A stretch of 64,000 nt of DNA from Thereva unica (lineage: Eukaryota > Arthropoda > Insecta > Diptera > Therevidae). Below the pieces are notes generated by a model. It saw only the letters and a list, made by a program, of their open reading frames with translations. It was not told where the DNA came from and made no database searches. Shown here piece after piece: positions 33,241-45,160 of this stretch; the first letter of the stretch is position 1; every line of letters begins with the position of its first letter. The position numbers were made by a program, and so were the translations under genes. The stretch spans positions 21,651,676 to 21,715,675 of the forward strand of contig OX465286.1 of assembly GCA_949987705.1 (NCBI GenBank). The letters are read 5' to 3'.

Positions 33241-34741
33241 CACTCTCTTTATTCACTCTTTTTCCCTTAATTCATTGATGTACTTAAAAAAATTCGCGTC
33301 AGTCAAAATTTCTACTAGGAAAATGTAAAAAAAAAAATAATAAAAAAAAGTCGTTTTAATGGTGAAAAAGTTTGGGAGAAACACATCAGGGTAGAGCAGG
33401 GGGTACAAGAGAACATCCCCTAATTTGGTAGTTGTATTAGTGGATGGAGCCTGGATTGTACATATATATATATAATATATATCTATGTGTGTATTATATA
33501 TAAACTTGTATATGTTCATCCATCCTCTTTGCTTATACATACTTCCCATTTGATAGCTTCGTTTTTACACTGCGCCTTTTTTTATTGTGTATGATTTCAT
33601 TTTCAGGGTGCAGTACACAACCATCGTAAGATTCAATCTATAAGGGGCTGCTGCTGGTGGTATTTTTGCCCACCAATGTACAAAAAAAAATAATATTCTT
33701 GTCACGAGAGTGTTTATGAAACTTTCACACAGTTTTTCCAGTAGTCTCCTCTTCAAGCTCTGCCTCCACCTCAACTCACTTCCGTTCTCTTCTGTATAAA
33801 CCAAAAAAGAAAAAAGAAAAAGGGAAAATCCCCCATAAACTTCAACTTCTCATTCCCATAAAATTCATCATCAACCACCTTTCCCTTACACCCCATCACT
33901 CTCTCCCTCTCTCTTTCTCTCTCTTGCTCTCTTTGCTTATACCCCTTCTGTTTTTATCATCTTCTCGGTTTAACACCCGCCCCTACTTTCTCTCGCTCTC
34001 TCTCTCCCTGAATCCTAAAGAAAAACCCTAGTAAAAAAAATATTAAAGGGAAATTGTTTTCTACAAGAACGTGTGCATAAAAGCCACCATGGGAGGAGTA
34101 AGGAAGGAGTTTTGAGTAGAAAAATAGGCACCTCCGTGTCAAGCAGACGATGATGACGATTTGGTAAGAATTTTAAGTTACGAAGTCTTGGAATTTTGTG
34201 GTTATATTAAGGGTAGAATGGTACGGAAGGAAGCTGAAAATAAGGGACGTAGTAGAATGAGTTATTAAAATGGAACATACACTTCCACCACTTTTTGCAC
34301 TTATGAAAATTGCTTAACTTTTTACAGTAAATCTCAGCGAGCTGATTGCAGATCACCAATTTACACAAAATTCCCTACAATTTACACAAATACACTTTGA
34401 ACGTATAAATAAATATAAATAAATTCTATATTATTATATTCGTTGGGATCGGGGACGATTTGCTTTTATTGTAATAGTGTTGTGATTTGCAGCGTTTCGG
34501 TAAATTTACATCCTGGGAAACGGAAGATTTGGCATTGAGGAAGACAGTATAAGATCTAGTTATTAAAGAAAGGCTAGCAGCGAGAGAAAAGTCTTTATAT
34601 GACACGATCCAGACATGGGGAGAATGGAAGAATTGGTTAAGCGTGTGATTAGCGACGTTGACATCCCAAAAAAGTCGCCGGTTCGATTCTTGATCTCGGC
34701 ATTCCAATTTTATTATTTATATTTTAAAGCTTTTATTTAAA
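33241..34741. other. Pyrimidine-rich and AT-rich non-coding stretch
   Basis: Contains a CT-rich run (33898-33940, TCTCTCTC words), a second one inverse at 33985-34010, and a (TA) run near 33464-33485. No gene supported. Confidence 0.55.
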
Positions 34742-35350
34742 ACTAGCAAAAACGCCGCGTGCGTTGCAACGCTTTTAAATAAAAAAAGTGGCAGTGCACA
34801 GTAGGAAAAATGTATAATGAAAAAAAAAAACAAATCTGGGAAAAAAGATATTGGATGAATACATTGTAATATTTCTCCTCGAGAATTATGTATGTATGTA
34901 TTCAAGTAGATGCCTCTGACCCAAAGCCTTCTACATTTACAAGCCATGCTGTAGGTGTGTGTGTGTGGTTGTATGAAGTCCCAACTTAAATTCGTGAAAT
35001 ATCAAAGTCCCATTAAAATCAAAGGGAAAGAAGTTTTCGTTCCGCGGAAAACGCTGTTTCGAGTGTGATTTTATTGAAAATAAGAGCTATTCCATCAATG
35101 TAAAAAACGTACAATATTGCAAAAAGTACCCAAATTAACTGTCATAAATTTGCAATTTAAATAAACATGTGTTATTAATAAGATTTACGGGGTTTATGTT
35201 GGCAATGGAGAAAAAAAATATCAAAATCCCTTTGATAACGAGGAAAACAAGTGTTTCGTGCCGCGGAAAGTTTTCTATTAATGAAAGTGCCGGGATTTTT
35301 TGTTAAAAATAAGAGTTTTTTTTATAAAGATAAAAGCAAAATTTTCGTTT
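34742..35350 (-). repeat. Dispersed repeat with Helitron-like 3' end and internal duplication
   Basis: On the minus strand the sequence ends in the perfect palindrome GCGTTGCAACGC, ACGCGGCG, TTTTTGCTAGT at 34742. A short hairpin shortly before CTRRT is the Helitron 3' signature. Similar ends occur at 38824 and 49246. Internally, two diverged units of about 110 bp lie at about 35000-35100 and 35215-35325 (TCCGCGGAAAACG versus GCCGCGGAAAGTT). Similarity continues a few bases past CTAGT (TTTTATTTAAA), so the true boundary may lie further out. Confidence 0.4.
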
Positions 35351-35880
35351 GAGCTTTGATTGCTACTAAAACATCCGAAATTGTTCTCTGGGGGCACAGT
35401 GTCAGATGAAGGACCAGCCAGTTTTTGTTGCAGCCAGTTTCAGTTTCAAAGCAAAATAAGAAAATAAAGATAAGTTGAAACGAATAGTTTGCTAAAAATT
35501 CCGAAATATTTATATAAATTTATTTTTAGCGGTAGTTTCCTACCTCCAGGTACGGCGTTTGCTTGGAAAGTTAAACACGGAATAAAATTTGAAATAATAT
35601 TCATTAAAGAAGGAAGTTAGTAATGCTATTACATTTATTATTTACATTATCACAACTTTGTAATATGTAGTTAATAAATGTTACAATTAATGTCCATAAT
35701 TTTTGTTTTTATTTGGTTTAAAGAAGATTTTATCCCCAATAATTTATTCCCAATAAACGTACATAACCGCACTCCACACAGTTTGACAGCAAAATTGAAG
35801 TCCCATGCACCTTTGAATGTGAGTGTGAAATTTTGTTGTGCATGGCTTGTAAATGTAGAAGGCTTTGCTCTGACCATGAA
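34914..35880. repeat. Inverted pair of a 28-bp word 0.9 kb apart
   Basis: AAAGCCTTCTACATTTACAA (34922) continuing to GCCATG, and its inverse GCATGGCTTGTAAATGTAGA at 35839 continuing to AGGCTTTG. Flanks of the word are partly similar as well (TCTGACC). Confidence 0.7.
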
Positions 35881-36965
35881 ATTTCTCGGTGATTTGGAAT
35901 TGTAACTTCCCCCTTTTCGGTTAGTCGTCACACTGCCCCCTTCTTACTTAGGTTCGTCCCGAGCACAGGCTCCTCCAGGTTCCGTTCTTACCAATTGAGC
36001 TTTTTAGTTGACATCTTTTAACCTCGTGATGGCAGAGGAGGGGTCCTTCTTTTCTTTGTAGTTTTCGTGATGTTCCTTTTATTCGCCCAGGATTTTATTG
36101 GTAGACTCGATCGCCTCACTGACATATAGAATGGACAGCTCATGAGGAATTTTTCATGGCACCAATTTGTTCCATAGGCTACAAACCTTTTTTCTCTCCA
36201 TGTAAACACCGGAATCACTTTTGAAATTTACATTTTTTTAAATACGTACTTAAAACATTAAAATAACACAAATATTTTGTTTAAAAAAATTAATAAACAC
36301 TATTTTCACTTTTTCACCTTTTAAAATGCCTTTTTTTCATTAATTTCCAAATTTTATGTGTATCTGATTTAAGTTCTTAACGCCTGTTTTAGCAACTGAC
36401 ATTCTGTATGTCAAAATCCGGGGGTCTATGGGGAAAAGAGCAAAAGATATAAACATCACTAGTGCAAAAGGGAAAATATAAAATCAGGTCTGATTTTACT
36501 TCTGAGTGCTTCTGTCAGTTTGGGGGTCTATGGATGAGTGCGACAACTATACTTTTGGGTGCCATCGATTTGTATGGAATAATTTCAGATGAGCAGTCCA
36601 TTATTATATGTCAGTGCGATCGCCTTCTTTAAATTCAGATCTGTTCGCCCTTTGGTCGTAGCGGGTCTCCATTCTGTTGCTGACAGACCGCCTGGACCGT
36701 CTCAAGTATTCGCTAGTGGTTAGGTATGCTTGTGGCCCGATTCCAAACTATAAATCATCTGGCAGCATAATTTGTTTCCCGAAGATCATCCTTGAAGGCG
36801 TCTGACGGGTAGAACTGGGGGTAGCTGTCCTGTACCCTAGTTTTTTATTGAACTATATAGAGATCTTCTTCATACAAATTGGAAAACCTATTTTTACCGT
36901 TTCTACGGCTTTTACTGTTTCTATACTAGTTAGAGGAAAATTAAGAAATTTCCTGCTTTTCAGAA
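35881..36965. other. Non-coding stretch
   Basis: No supported gene. GTCTATGG words recur at 36422 and 36527 within similar contexts (GGGGGTCTATGG), a short direct repeat of unknown meaning. Confidence 0.5.
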
Positions 36966-38118
36966 GTGGCATAATAATAATAATATTAATTAATTATAGG
37001 AGAGTACACAAGATTTACATCTTTTAGAGTACATATAAAGTTACATTAATAGAAAGGATTTATATAAAAAAAACTTAAAATTTGATTTAAAAAATTACAC
37101 TTAATATTAAAATTAGAATAAAATTAAGGAAAGAATAAGAGTAGAAGAAAATTAAGATTTAGATAAAGTAGGTAAGTGAAGGAAGAGAAATAAAGAAATC
37201 TAGTGAGAAGAAGAAGAAGATAGAAAAATAGATGCATGTCTTTTGAATACAGTGGCTGTGCTCATTCTCTGAATGTGATTTGGAAGGTCATTCCAGATTC
37301 TAAGGGTATGCACAAAGAAGGAACGACTACCAATTAGGGAAGTGTGAGCGGGAATCTGGATTTTTATGGATCTCAAGGATTGCAGAGGAACGAGGAAGTC
37401 AGCAAGGTAGCCAGGGTTTTTGGAATAAAAGACCTTATGCAAGAGGAGTAGAGCCATGAGATCAAGGAATTGAAAGAGGTCACAACCCAGTAGGGAATTT
37501 AGAACACCCGACACATGATTGGACCTTCTCATATGATAAATGAACCTAATACAATCATTAAATGCCACTTTAAGACGCTGACGGCAGGAAGAATCAAGGG
37601 AAATATACACCAACCATCCATAGAGAAAATGAGGAAAAACAAGAGATTTGATGAGTTTAGCTCGAATGGATGAAGATAACAGACTGCCATGTAGCCGCAA
37701 TTTACGAAGGGTGCCATAGATTTTAGAGAGCATCAATGAGACATGATTGCAGCAGGAGAGTTTAGAATTGACAGGTTTTTAGCACATTCAACAATTGGGA
37801 GAGGAACATTATCAAGTAAAAGAGGCGGGAAACCATCCAAGGACAGCGAGGAACGACTAAGGAAAAGTACTTGCGATTTAATTGGATTTAGTTTAAGGAA
37901 ATTACTAGAACTCCACTCATTAATTCGAGACAGGGTGTTATTGAGTTCAGAGACCCAGAGCTCAATCTGATGAGAAGGACACGAGATATATAGCTGGAGG
38001 TCATCAGCATAAAGATGAAAAGAGCAGTGACGAATAACGGAAGGAAGATCATTAATATAGAGGGAGAAAAGCAAAGGGCCAAGAACCGAACCCTGAGGCA
38101 CACCTGCAGGACAATGCA
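36966..38118 (-). pseudogene. 5'-truncated LINE: RT C-terminal half and 3' UTR
   Basis: Minus-strand RT starts abruptly at [22 protein letters not shown] (about 38112), with catalytic YADD ([12 protein letters not shown]) and KSQVLFLS. After a frame break near 37735 it continues to the thumb and C-terminal region (LIKSLVFPHFLYG, RLKVAFNDCIRFIYHM, RIWNDLPNHIQ), stopping at about 37200. The 3' UTR ends in an (ATT)n tail at 36968-36985. The abrupt 5' edge is the usual result of incomplete target-primed reverse transcription. CR1/jockey-like by motif; clade not certain. Confidence 0.8.
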
Positions 38119-38204
38119 CTGTGCACTATGGTCAATGTTCTTCCATTTGAACCTAGAATGGGAAGATTTTCAGATTTCCCTACTCTTTAACAACTTACAT
38201 ACAG

Positions 38205-38650
38205 CTGACCAGGAAATGACACTTATTTGGCGAAATTCGTCCGCCATATTTGCGCCAAAATTTAATATTTATAAGTTGTGATCATAAGTTCGTTATATGT
38301 TAACTTAAAAACCCCTAGATGTCCACTTTCATCGGAATCGGAATAAACTTGGAAAAACTCATCCACCATATTGGCGCCGCCATTTTGAATTTATAACTTC
38401 TGACCATAAATTCGTTAGTTGCTACCTCAATAAACCCCAGATACCGATTTTCATTGAAATAAAAACACAATTGGCAAATTCGTCAGCCGCGGTCATTTTG
38501 AATTTATAAATTTTTACCACAAATTCGTTATTAGCGACCTTAAAAACCCAAAGACCAACTTTCATTCCAATCGAAACACAATAAGCAAATTCATATTTTC
38601 GTGGCCGTTTTGAATTTCGGTCTTTTTCGGCGGCCATGTTGAATTTCGAT
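38205..38650 (+). repeat. Tandem array of a diverged unit of about 112-122 bp
   Basis: Units at about 38271-38392, 38393-38504 and 38505-38618, with partial units on either side. Each has the order ATAAnTTnTnACCAtAAnTTCGTTA, a CTTnAAAAACCC block, TTTCATnGnAAT, and a CCGCCATTTTGAATTT end. Followed by a (CATA)n-like microsatellite at 38755-38780. Confidence 0.7.
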
Positions 38651-38814
38651 GATCGCCCTTCGAGGTGATTCATGGAAGACTCCCACGGACTATCATGCAA
38701 AATTTCGAAGCTCTGCGATGACTGGCGCGCTATATCGCACAAATCCATTCATTCATACATATATACATACATACATACAAAAACTTTCTTTTATTAATAT
38801 ATATTTCACAGCTT

Positions 38815-38900
38815 TTATTCAAAACTAGCAAAAAACTCGCTTGCCTTTAAATAAAAAAGTTTATTTGTGCACTGTCCCTGATAGCAAAAATTACTATGAT
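38815..38900 (-). repeat. Second copy of the repeat end seen at 34742
   Basis: CAAAACTAGCAAAAA at 38820, then TTTAAATAAAAAAGT and TGTGCACTGT, in the same order as at 34739-34810. The palindrome is decayed here. Confidence 0.5.
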
Positions 38901-39440
38901 TACATGCATACTTGAAGTCGGCTTCAAGTAGACTTGAAAATCATGTAACCTCAGATCGACTTCAAATCAAGAGCATTTAACTGTCAGTTCAAGTTCAAGT
39001 CAAGTCCTCAGTCCGGCATGTAATCGTAGTAAATGTATATTGAAAAAAGGACAAATCTACAAAAATTGAAGAGTCACCGGCTACGAAAATGGAAGTTGCC
39101 TTCTCACTCATTTACAGCTGTCACAATTAAGAATCGGCATAGCATATATAGACTGCCATATGAAACGGAAGTTGATTTCGCACTCGTTTACAAAATATCG
39201 AGAAAAAAACAAAATCCTGAACCAAATTAAACACAACAAAAGACAAACAAATATGCGTACTACATATATAATATTTAGTTTCCATTTCGTTCAACATTTT
39301 GGATTTTAACAACCTAAGCTGACATATTTCGTCTAGTTCACCGCCAAAACAGCATTGCGACTCTGACATCGGGGTATCGAGAACAACTCGCTGGAGTGTT
39401 ATGCCTCCTGAAACGAGTTGAATCTCATCAACCAACCGAT
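38901..39440. other. Non-coding stretch
   Basis: Repeats of TCAAGTnnACTT words at 38925-39010; nothing else supported. Confidence 0.45.
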
Positions 39441-39565
39441 GACATGCGCTTGGTGGATCGGGGAACCACTAGTGAAGGCTATGACGACTATGAATCAGGA
39501 ATGCAAAGAGGGAAGAAGAAAGAAGGAAAGTTATGTAGGTGGGAAATTGGGAAAGGCTAGGACCG

Positions 39566-39638
39566 TGGCACCGCCGGGAATCGAACCCGGGACCTCTGGG
39601 ATAGTAGTCAGGTGCCTTACCCCTAGACTACCGAGGCC
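39566..39638 (-). ncRNA. tRNA-derived unit (SINE head or tRNA pseudogene)
   Basis: Read on the minus strand, 73 bases with acceptor halves GGCCTCG and CGGTGCC (six of seven pairs counting G-T), A box TAGTCTAGGGGTA, a perfect B box GGTTCGATTCC and T-stem CCGGG/CCCGG. The anticodon arm does not form a proper 5-bp stem (CTGACTACTATCCCAG), so it is not a normal tRNA gene. More likely it is the polymerase III promoter head of a SINE whose body would run to lower coordinates (about 39450). Confidence 0.6.
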
Positions 39639-39699
39639 CGTGTATAGCCTTGGAGTGGCGACTAAAGCCCCGGGTTCTCCTACATCAGTTCAATAATGT

Positions 39700-41987
39700 T
39701 CAGTTTAATCCAAAATATGGCTAAAGTCCCGTTCATGTTCAGTTCGTGCTTGAAATGTTTGTTGTTTTTCGTCGAAGTTAAAAATGCAAAACTCACTGGA
39801 ATGATATTCCATTATTCCAGTTGATTACACTCTTTTGAGCGAGCTTTCACGTTTAACCCGTTCGAGACCGAATTGAGGTCTGTTTTATCCTCAGTTGAAT
39901 ATATGAAAATTGTATGCGAACTGAGGTTAATCTATATTTCAGTTCACCATTTTACTCTAACTTGCGCAATTCGACCGGTGGAGCCAGGGTATAATGATAA
40001 TTGATATTTTATAGTATTTAGTGCAGTCATTATTTTATTTTTTGAATTAGTTTGATTTTTTCGCTGTCAAACGTTAGCGCACAGTCAGCGCCTGTCAAAC
40101 ATTAAGTTTGAGGAATATCTAATTAGTTATGGTGAAGAGAAAAATATTTTAGTGGTCTTCTGGTGGTTTTAAAAGTCGAATATAGTGGTGTCTCGAAGAA
40201 AGAGACGCTGGTTTAGGAATATTGCTAGCTCTAAAGATACGCAGAGTATAACGGGTGCCCTCTGTTTTCCCTGAGGGTTAATTGGATTTTCTTAACAATT
40301 ATTTTCACGTTAATCGAAAATCAGTATTTTACAATAATCAATACGCGCGTTAATTTTATTATTTTTCCCTAAAAGCAAGAAAGGAATTATACCCATAAAA
40401 ACCTTAAATACTTCCGAGGATTTTTTCGTTATAATTTCACTGTGTTGTGTATATGTGTGTGTGCAGTGGGTGGGTGGGGGGTGTGACGGGTGTAGGGTTT
40501 GTGTTAAAAAATAAAATTTATTTTTAAGAGGAACTAATTATATTATCGCCCCATCAATTTGCCTTCCTTCAATTTTCATTTAATTTTAATCAGATCCGCA
40601 TTTTCGCTGTCTCTAGCCCTTGGAGAGTCTATTTGTTCTCCCCTCTCGTTCCGTCCTTGTTCTATGATTTTTTTTTCTCTTTTAGATAAAAGTTTATCGA
40701 TAGAGTAAGAGTTGAAAGGTTCCAGCAAGGATAATACATTCAACGTGTGGTTTAATTTGAATAATTCCGTGTTACCTCTGGGATTTCCCCCTCCCCCGGC
40801 CGACATTCAATTAAATATCATTTAGAATTCAAGAGACTCATTTTAAGCCACACTAAATAATGCTGCAAAAATGTTTTCGCATAGCTTTAGGGAATTCCCT
40901 TCTTATCCTGTCTGTTAGTCCCTTAAGGTAAAATCAAACAAGCGAGGGGAGAAAAAAATCACCTAGGATTTGTGTGTGTGTGTTTTTTTGTGTGCTCTTC
41001 TTCATATTTTTGTTGTTGTTGTTGTTATTGCTGTTGCTATGTAATTTGTTGCCATCGGAAAGGGCTGTGTGTCGTGTTCATGTCTCTGATGTTGATATGC
41101 TCATGGAACTAGATCATCAATGTTATATGTATACATATATTGGTACTGCTTAACAGATTCATATATGCTGTAGTATAGGTGCATGCTTTCTCTTATATGT
41201 ATGTACATCTCTCTCGCCCATCGACAAGCCCTATTCGTTGTTAGCATTGAAGTTTCAGCTTTGGGTGTTCATCTTCTCATCCATATTTAATGTTAACTCT
41301 CTAGTCATCTTGGTATGGATGAACGAGATTAAAAATGTTGGTCACGTTTAAATTCTGTGATGTTTTGATATATAACAAGAATCTTTCCGTAGTTAGGCCA
41401 GCAGGAAAGGAGTAAGACAGTTATATGTATACATATATAATTTATATGTGTACTGTTCATAGAATTCAATGTCAGCGAAGGAAAGAGCACGTCCTTTTTC
41501 CCGTCTGTAATCCAACAAAAGAGAAGTTTGTGATTCAAATTTTTAATCCAACATTGCAATATACATACATATAAGATTGTTTGTGTGTAGTATATACATA
41601 TAAACAACGTTGATACGGATGTTGATGACGGATCTGGTAAGGTTCTTTGCCTCCTACTATTCCTACTACTACTTCTGCTGCTGTCGCTAACTTGACTTGC
41701 TTGATCCTTAACAGTAGAAATTGGGAACAAGTCAAACTGAATATATTATAAATATAGGTTTTCCGCATTCCCAGCACACACCATCTGCGTTCTCTGGGAT
41801 CCTACTCGTAATTTAGGGTTTAAATTAGATAGATTGAGGTTGAAAGGTTCCGAATTTAACTACCTAACATTCAATTTACTTAGTCTCTTTTGATAAGAAA
41901 TATTTTCTTCAGATGTAGAAGAGGATATTTATAGGTATTTGAAATGTATATGGGTTCAGAATATATGAATATATATGTACAATATTG
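39700..41987. other. Non-coding stretch with microsatellites
   Basis: (GT)n-like runs near 40445-40480 and 40970-40990, a (TTG)n run near 41010-41030, and TATACATATA words near 41120-41220 and 41420-41450. No supported gene; the frame at 40576-40806 (minus) has no recognisable motif. Confidence 0.5.
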
Positions 41988-42323
41988 TGATGATTTATGC
42001 GCCATCTATTAGAAGTTTAAAACAACTGTATAAAAGCAGCTGCAACCGCATTTACAGTCACTTTGGATTTGAAAAGCGATTAAGGTGTTCTAAAGTGGCA
42101 AAAGTGACCTAAAGCGAAAGTGTTGAATGAATAGTGAATTAAAAAGCGATAAATAGAATTTAGTAGTGTGAGATATTAAATTGCAAGTAATAATAGCGAA
42201 CATTGACAATTGTGTCTGTTAATAAGGGGGGTTGGTTTTTAATAAATAAATTTTTGTGTCAATATCTAAAAAGTGTATTTCTTAATTAGTCCTACGAAAC
42301 CGTTAAGCTGTAAAAACGTAACA
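41988..42323 (+). repeat. Probable 5' LTR of the old element
   Basis: TATAAAAG at 42029-42036 followed 25 bases later by ACAGTCA, AATAAA at 42240-42245 and an ACGTAACA end. No second LTR was found, so both boundaries are guesses. Confidence 0.4.
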
Positions 42324-42539
42324 ATTGATAACAAGAGTGGGATTAATTAAGAGTAGAGCGAAATAAGTTGACTTGAAAGACAATTGTGACAGAAAGTAAA
42401 AATGTGTGCATGCGAAATGAGAGCATAGTAATGAAATGGGTCGAAATTTAATGGACTTAAAAAGAGAGTAAAGTAAACGCTCGTTGTCGACGGTGGGAGT
42501 AAAACATTCCTTAACCACCCAACTTCGAAAAGCTATTGT

Positions 42540-43410
42540 GAACGAGGGAAAGGATCCTGAAACCTACATGTTTAAAGGCGACGTAGAAACAGAGGCAGAA
42601 GAGTAGACAGTGAGCATGGAAGAACTTTTGAAGACACTGATGGTGATGAAGGAAGTGCAAGAACGGTCATCAACAGCGCAAGAACGTGCAGCGGCAGAGA
42701 TGAAAGAAACGCTGGAACTGTCATCAGCAGCGCAAGACAGAGGTGAAGGAAGCGGCAGCCGAGATGAAGGAAGCGCGAGAAAGTTCGACAACAGCCATCC
42801 AGGCGGAAGGGTTGGCGTGAAAAGATGAGCAAAAATTATTAATAGTAGTCCATGAACGTTAGATTGCAGAGCTAAAAGGGCCTATGGCGGAGCAGAGGAA
42901 CCAGCTGGAACAGAAATTCGAATTAATGTCACTTTCGTTTGACAAAAAGCTAGATAAAAAAATTTAACTTGTAAGCTGTAATGATTTTGAAAAGCTCGCA
43001 GCTGAACCGTCAGAGCCGACCTAGAAAGGGTAAAGATCCATCACCCAGCGACAACGTCTCATGTAGTCGTCGGACTTAGCCCCCAACTTTCGACGGGCAG
43101 TGTCCATGGCGTACTAACAAGCTCTAATTCGAAGCAGCAGCAGCGGGTAATTACTGGACCGAGAGGGAAAGAGCAGTGTTCTTAACGAGAAGGAACAAGC
43201 AATGTTCTTAAGGGGCACAGCGTCAGAAATATTATAGTCAATACCTGCAGAGCATCGAAACATTTACGGGCTCTCGGTTCAAGCGCTGGAAATGCGGTAC
43301 GGTGATCAGCACATGCCAGAGGCTTATCGACTTCAACTTCGAATTCAAAGGCCATCAGAAACATTACAGCAACTCTGCGCTAATATGGAAAAGCTAGTAC
43401 ATTTGGCATG
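42540..43410 (+). pseudogene. gag: gag remnant of the old LTR element
   Basis: Starts with MEELLKTLMVMKEVQERSS and AAEMKETLELSSAAQ, a coiled-coil-like N-terminus seen in some insect gypsy gags. After several frame breaks the conserved ALEMRYGDQHMPEAYRLQLR and ETLQQLCANMEKLVHLAW (43280-43412) identify it as capsid. The sequence then switches abruptly to LINE RT. Further capsid text resumes at 44216 (FTDRDLQQAARLAPVK) and 44801 (LEFECARSSAKD). Confidence 0.6.
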
Positions 43411-44215
43411 GTACTGTCTTATTTCAAAGAAACAGTTCAACACTTCTCCATCCGTAACCGTGGGTAAAGTTCAACTAATGCCTGACCCCTCCCTACACAT
43501 CTTAGGCGTGACATTAGCCAAAGACTTGCGATGGAATGACCATATATTTCAAATCGCCAAAGAAGCATCCCAGTACTTGGGATTTCTTAAGAGGTGCAAG
43601 TACCTCCTCCAGCCATCGGCCCGTGCTGTTATTTATAAATCCTACATTCGGCCTCTTCTCGAATACAACTCTATCGTTTGGGGCGGCGCTTCGATAACTA
43701 CCTTGGGATGATTAGATAAGGTCCAAAAAAGGGCCATTAAAATAATTGAGGACGACACCGTCTGCTCCACCATCGACCCGCTGGCCACCGTAGGAATGTA
43801 GCAGCACTGACAAAATTTTATCGCTACTGTCATAGTGACTGTTCCTCCGAAATAAACGCTCTCCTGCCTCCACGGCAATCTGATAACCGCAACTCCAGAT
43901 TAGCCCACTCGTCTTATTCCCACCACTTGCAACTCCCCCTTTCACGCACTCAACAAGATATGAATTCGTTTGTAAATAGAACAGCTCGACTGTGGAATAA
44001 TCTCTCGCAGTCAGTATTTCCGAGCTCCTACAACATCCAAGAGTTCAAATGCAGGGTTCATCGCCACCTGCTTCAACACCCCTTGAAACCCCATAATCCT
44101 TAACCTATTCCCCCCGTACTAAGCTTGCTGCTAGACATTGCACCATGACGTGACAAACGACATGACGGACTGGTAGTACAAAAGGTGATTCCTGAGTTTA
44201 GCACTGCCACATAAA
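43411..44215 (+). pseudogene. LINE copy 2 (CR1/jockey-like family), 5'-truncated
   Basis: Begins inside the RT C-terminal region (CLISKKQFNTSPSVTVGKVQ, LHILGVTLAKDLRWNDHIF, LGFLKRCKYLL, YKSYIRPLLEYNSIVWGGA), parallel to 51820-52110 of the long copy. A stop at 43709-43711 and several frame breaks follow. The 3' UTR ends GCACTGCCACATAAAAAAAA at 44204-44220. Inserted in the old gag. Confidence 0.75.
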
Positions 44216-44314
44216 AAAAATATCTTAGTTTCGGTCAAGACTAGATCAAAGAAGTAGCAAGAGAGGCTTTCCTCAATTAATTTACTGACCGGGATCTGCA
44301 GCAGGCAGCCAGAT

Positions 44315-44800
44315 TGGCACCCGTAAAACCACATTGGCTTGGCTGTTCAAGGTGCAAAGCGGCGCTATTAAACTCAATGGCGATAGAACATTTTCCACCT
44401 CCGTCGATCCTTTAAGCCACAGAAGAAATGTAGCTGCGCTCAGCAAGTTCTACTGAAATCAAGAACCTCCTGCCTTTCCCGCAATAGAAGACTAGCCAAC
44501 TCGGCTAATCTCACATAATGCAGCCATCCTTTTCGCGCACATTACGGTATAGAAATTCGTTTATAAATAGAACAACTTGATTGTGGAACTCTCTTCGGCA
44601 GTTGGTGTTTCCGAGCTCATATAACATCTCAGCGTTCAAACGCAAGGTTCATCGGCATATACCCTCCAGACCCTTAACTTATCCTTTCTTCTCTATCCTT
44701 TAGATCAAGCTTACTACTATACATTGCACCATGATTTGAATGACATGACGGACTTGTAGTAAAAAGGGTGACTCCTAAGCTCCATCGTATTACAAACAAA
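44315..44800 (+). pseudogene. LINE copy 3 (same family), 3' end only
   Basis: Starts at AAAACCACATTGGCTTGGC, matching about 52107 of the long copy, and runs through TCGATCCTTTAAGCCACAG to the common 3' UTR (ATTGCACCATGA, GACATGACGGACT) and an A-rich end. About 27 bases present in the long copy are missing after CAAGTTCTAC. Confidence 0.7.
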
Positions 44801-45029
44801 AAACACGAATGAACACCTCGGAAGTGCGTGGTCGACTCCGGTACTGGAATTTGAGTGTGCCAGGTCGTCTGCAAAGGATGTGTTGGAAGCGAAGGAAGGC
44901 AGAATCTCCCGAAAGTGACAAAATTTGCTGTAAAACGTACGGACAGTGAAAAAAAGGCGACCAGGGGGAGGCGGCAGGGAAACGAATGAAGGCCAATGAA
45001 TCGTAGTTACAACAGCCTTGGAGCTGAAA

Positions 45030-45160
45030 AATGCACAATAATTGTAGATACTGATGCTTCAAAATCTGTCATCCGGGTTGACTTGGTCGGTAATAAGTGG
45101 TTGAACCAGGCTATTGCTATTGCAAAATTGTCTAAGTATATTATGCGATTCTCTACAAAA
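45030..45160 (+). pseudogene. Retropepsin remnant
   Basis: TIIVDTDASKSVIRVDLVG resembles the DTGAS...IR.DL block of gypsy proteases; the catalytic glycine is replaced by D. Coding fades after about 45160. Confidence 0.5.

Larger units (their letters stand above)
41988..45160 (+). mobile_element. Old gypsy-like LTR element: LTR, gag and protease remnants split by two LINEs
   Basis: Gag-like coding (42540-43410), more gag at 44216-44314, more at 44801-44990, and a retropepsin-like motif at about 45030-45130 line up in order on the plus strand. They are separated only by two LINE copies (43411-44215, 44315-44800). A likely LTR with TATAAAAG precedes them. All frames are broken. RT and later parts are absent. 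Confidence 0.6.

Noticed and set aside
42303..42832. Minus-strand serine-rich frames opposite the gag remnant
   Set aside because: Shadows of the plus-strand coiled-coil region.
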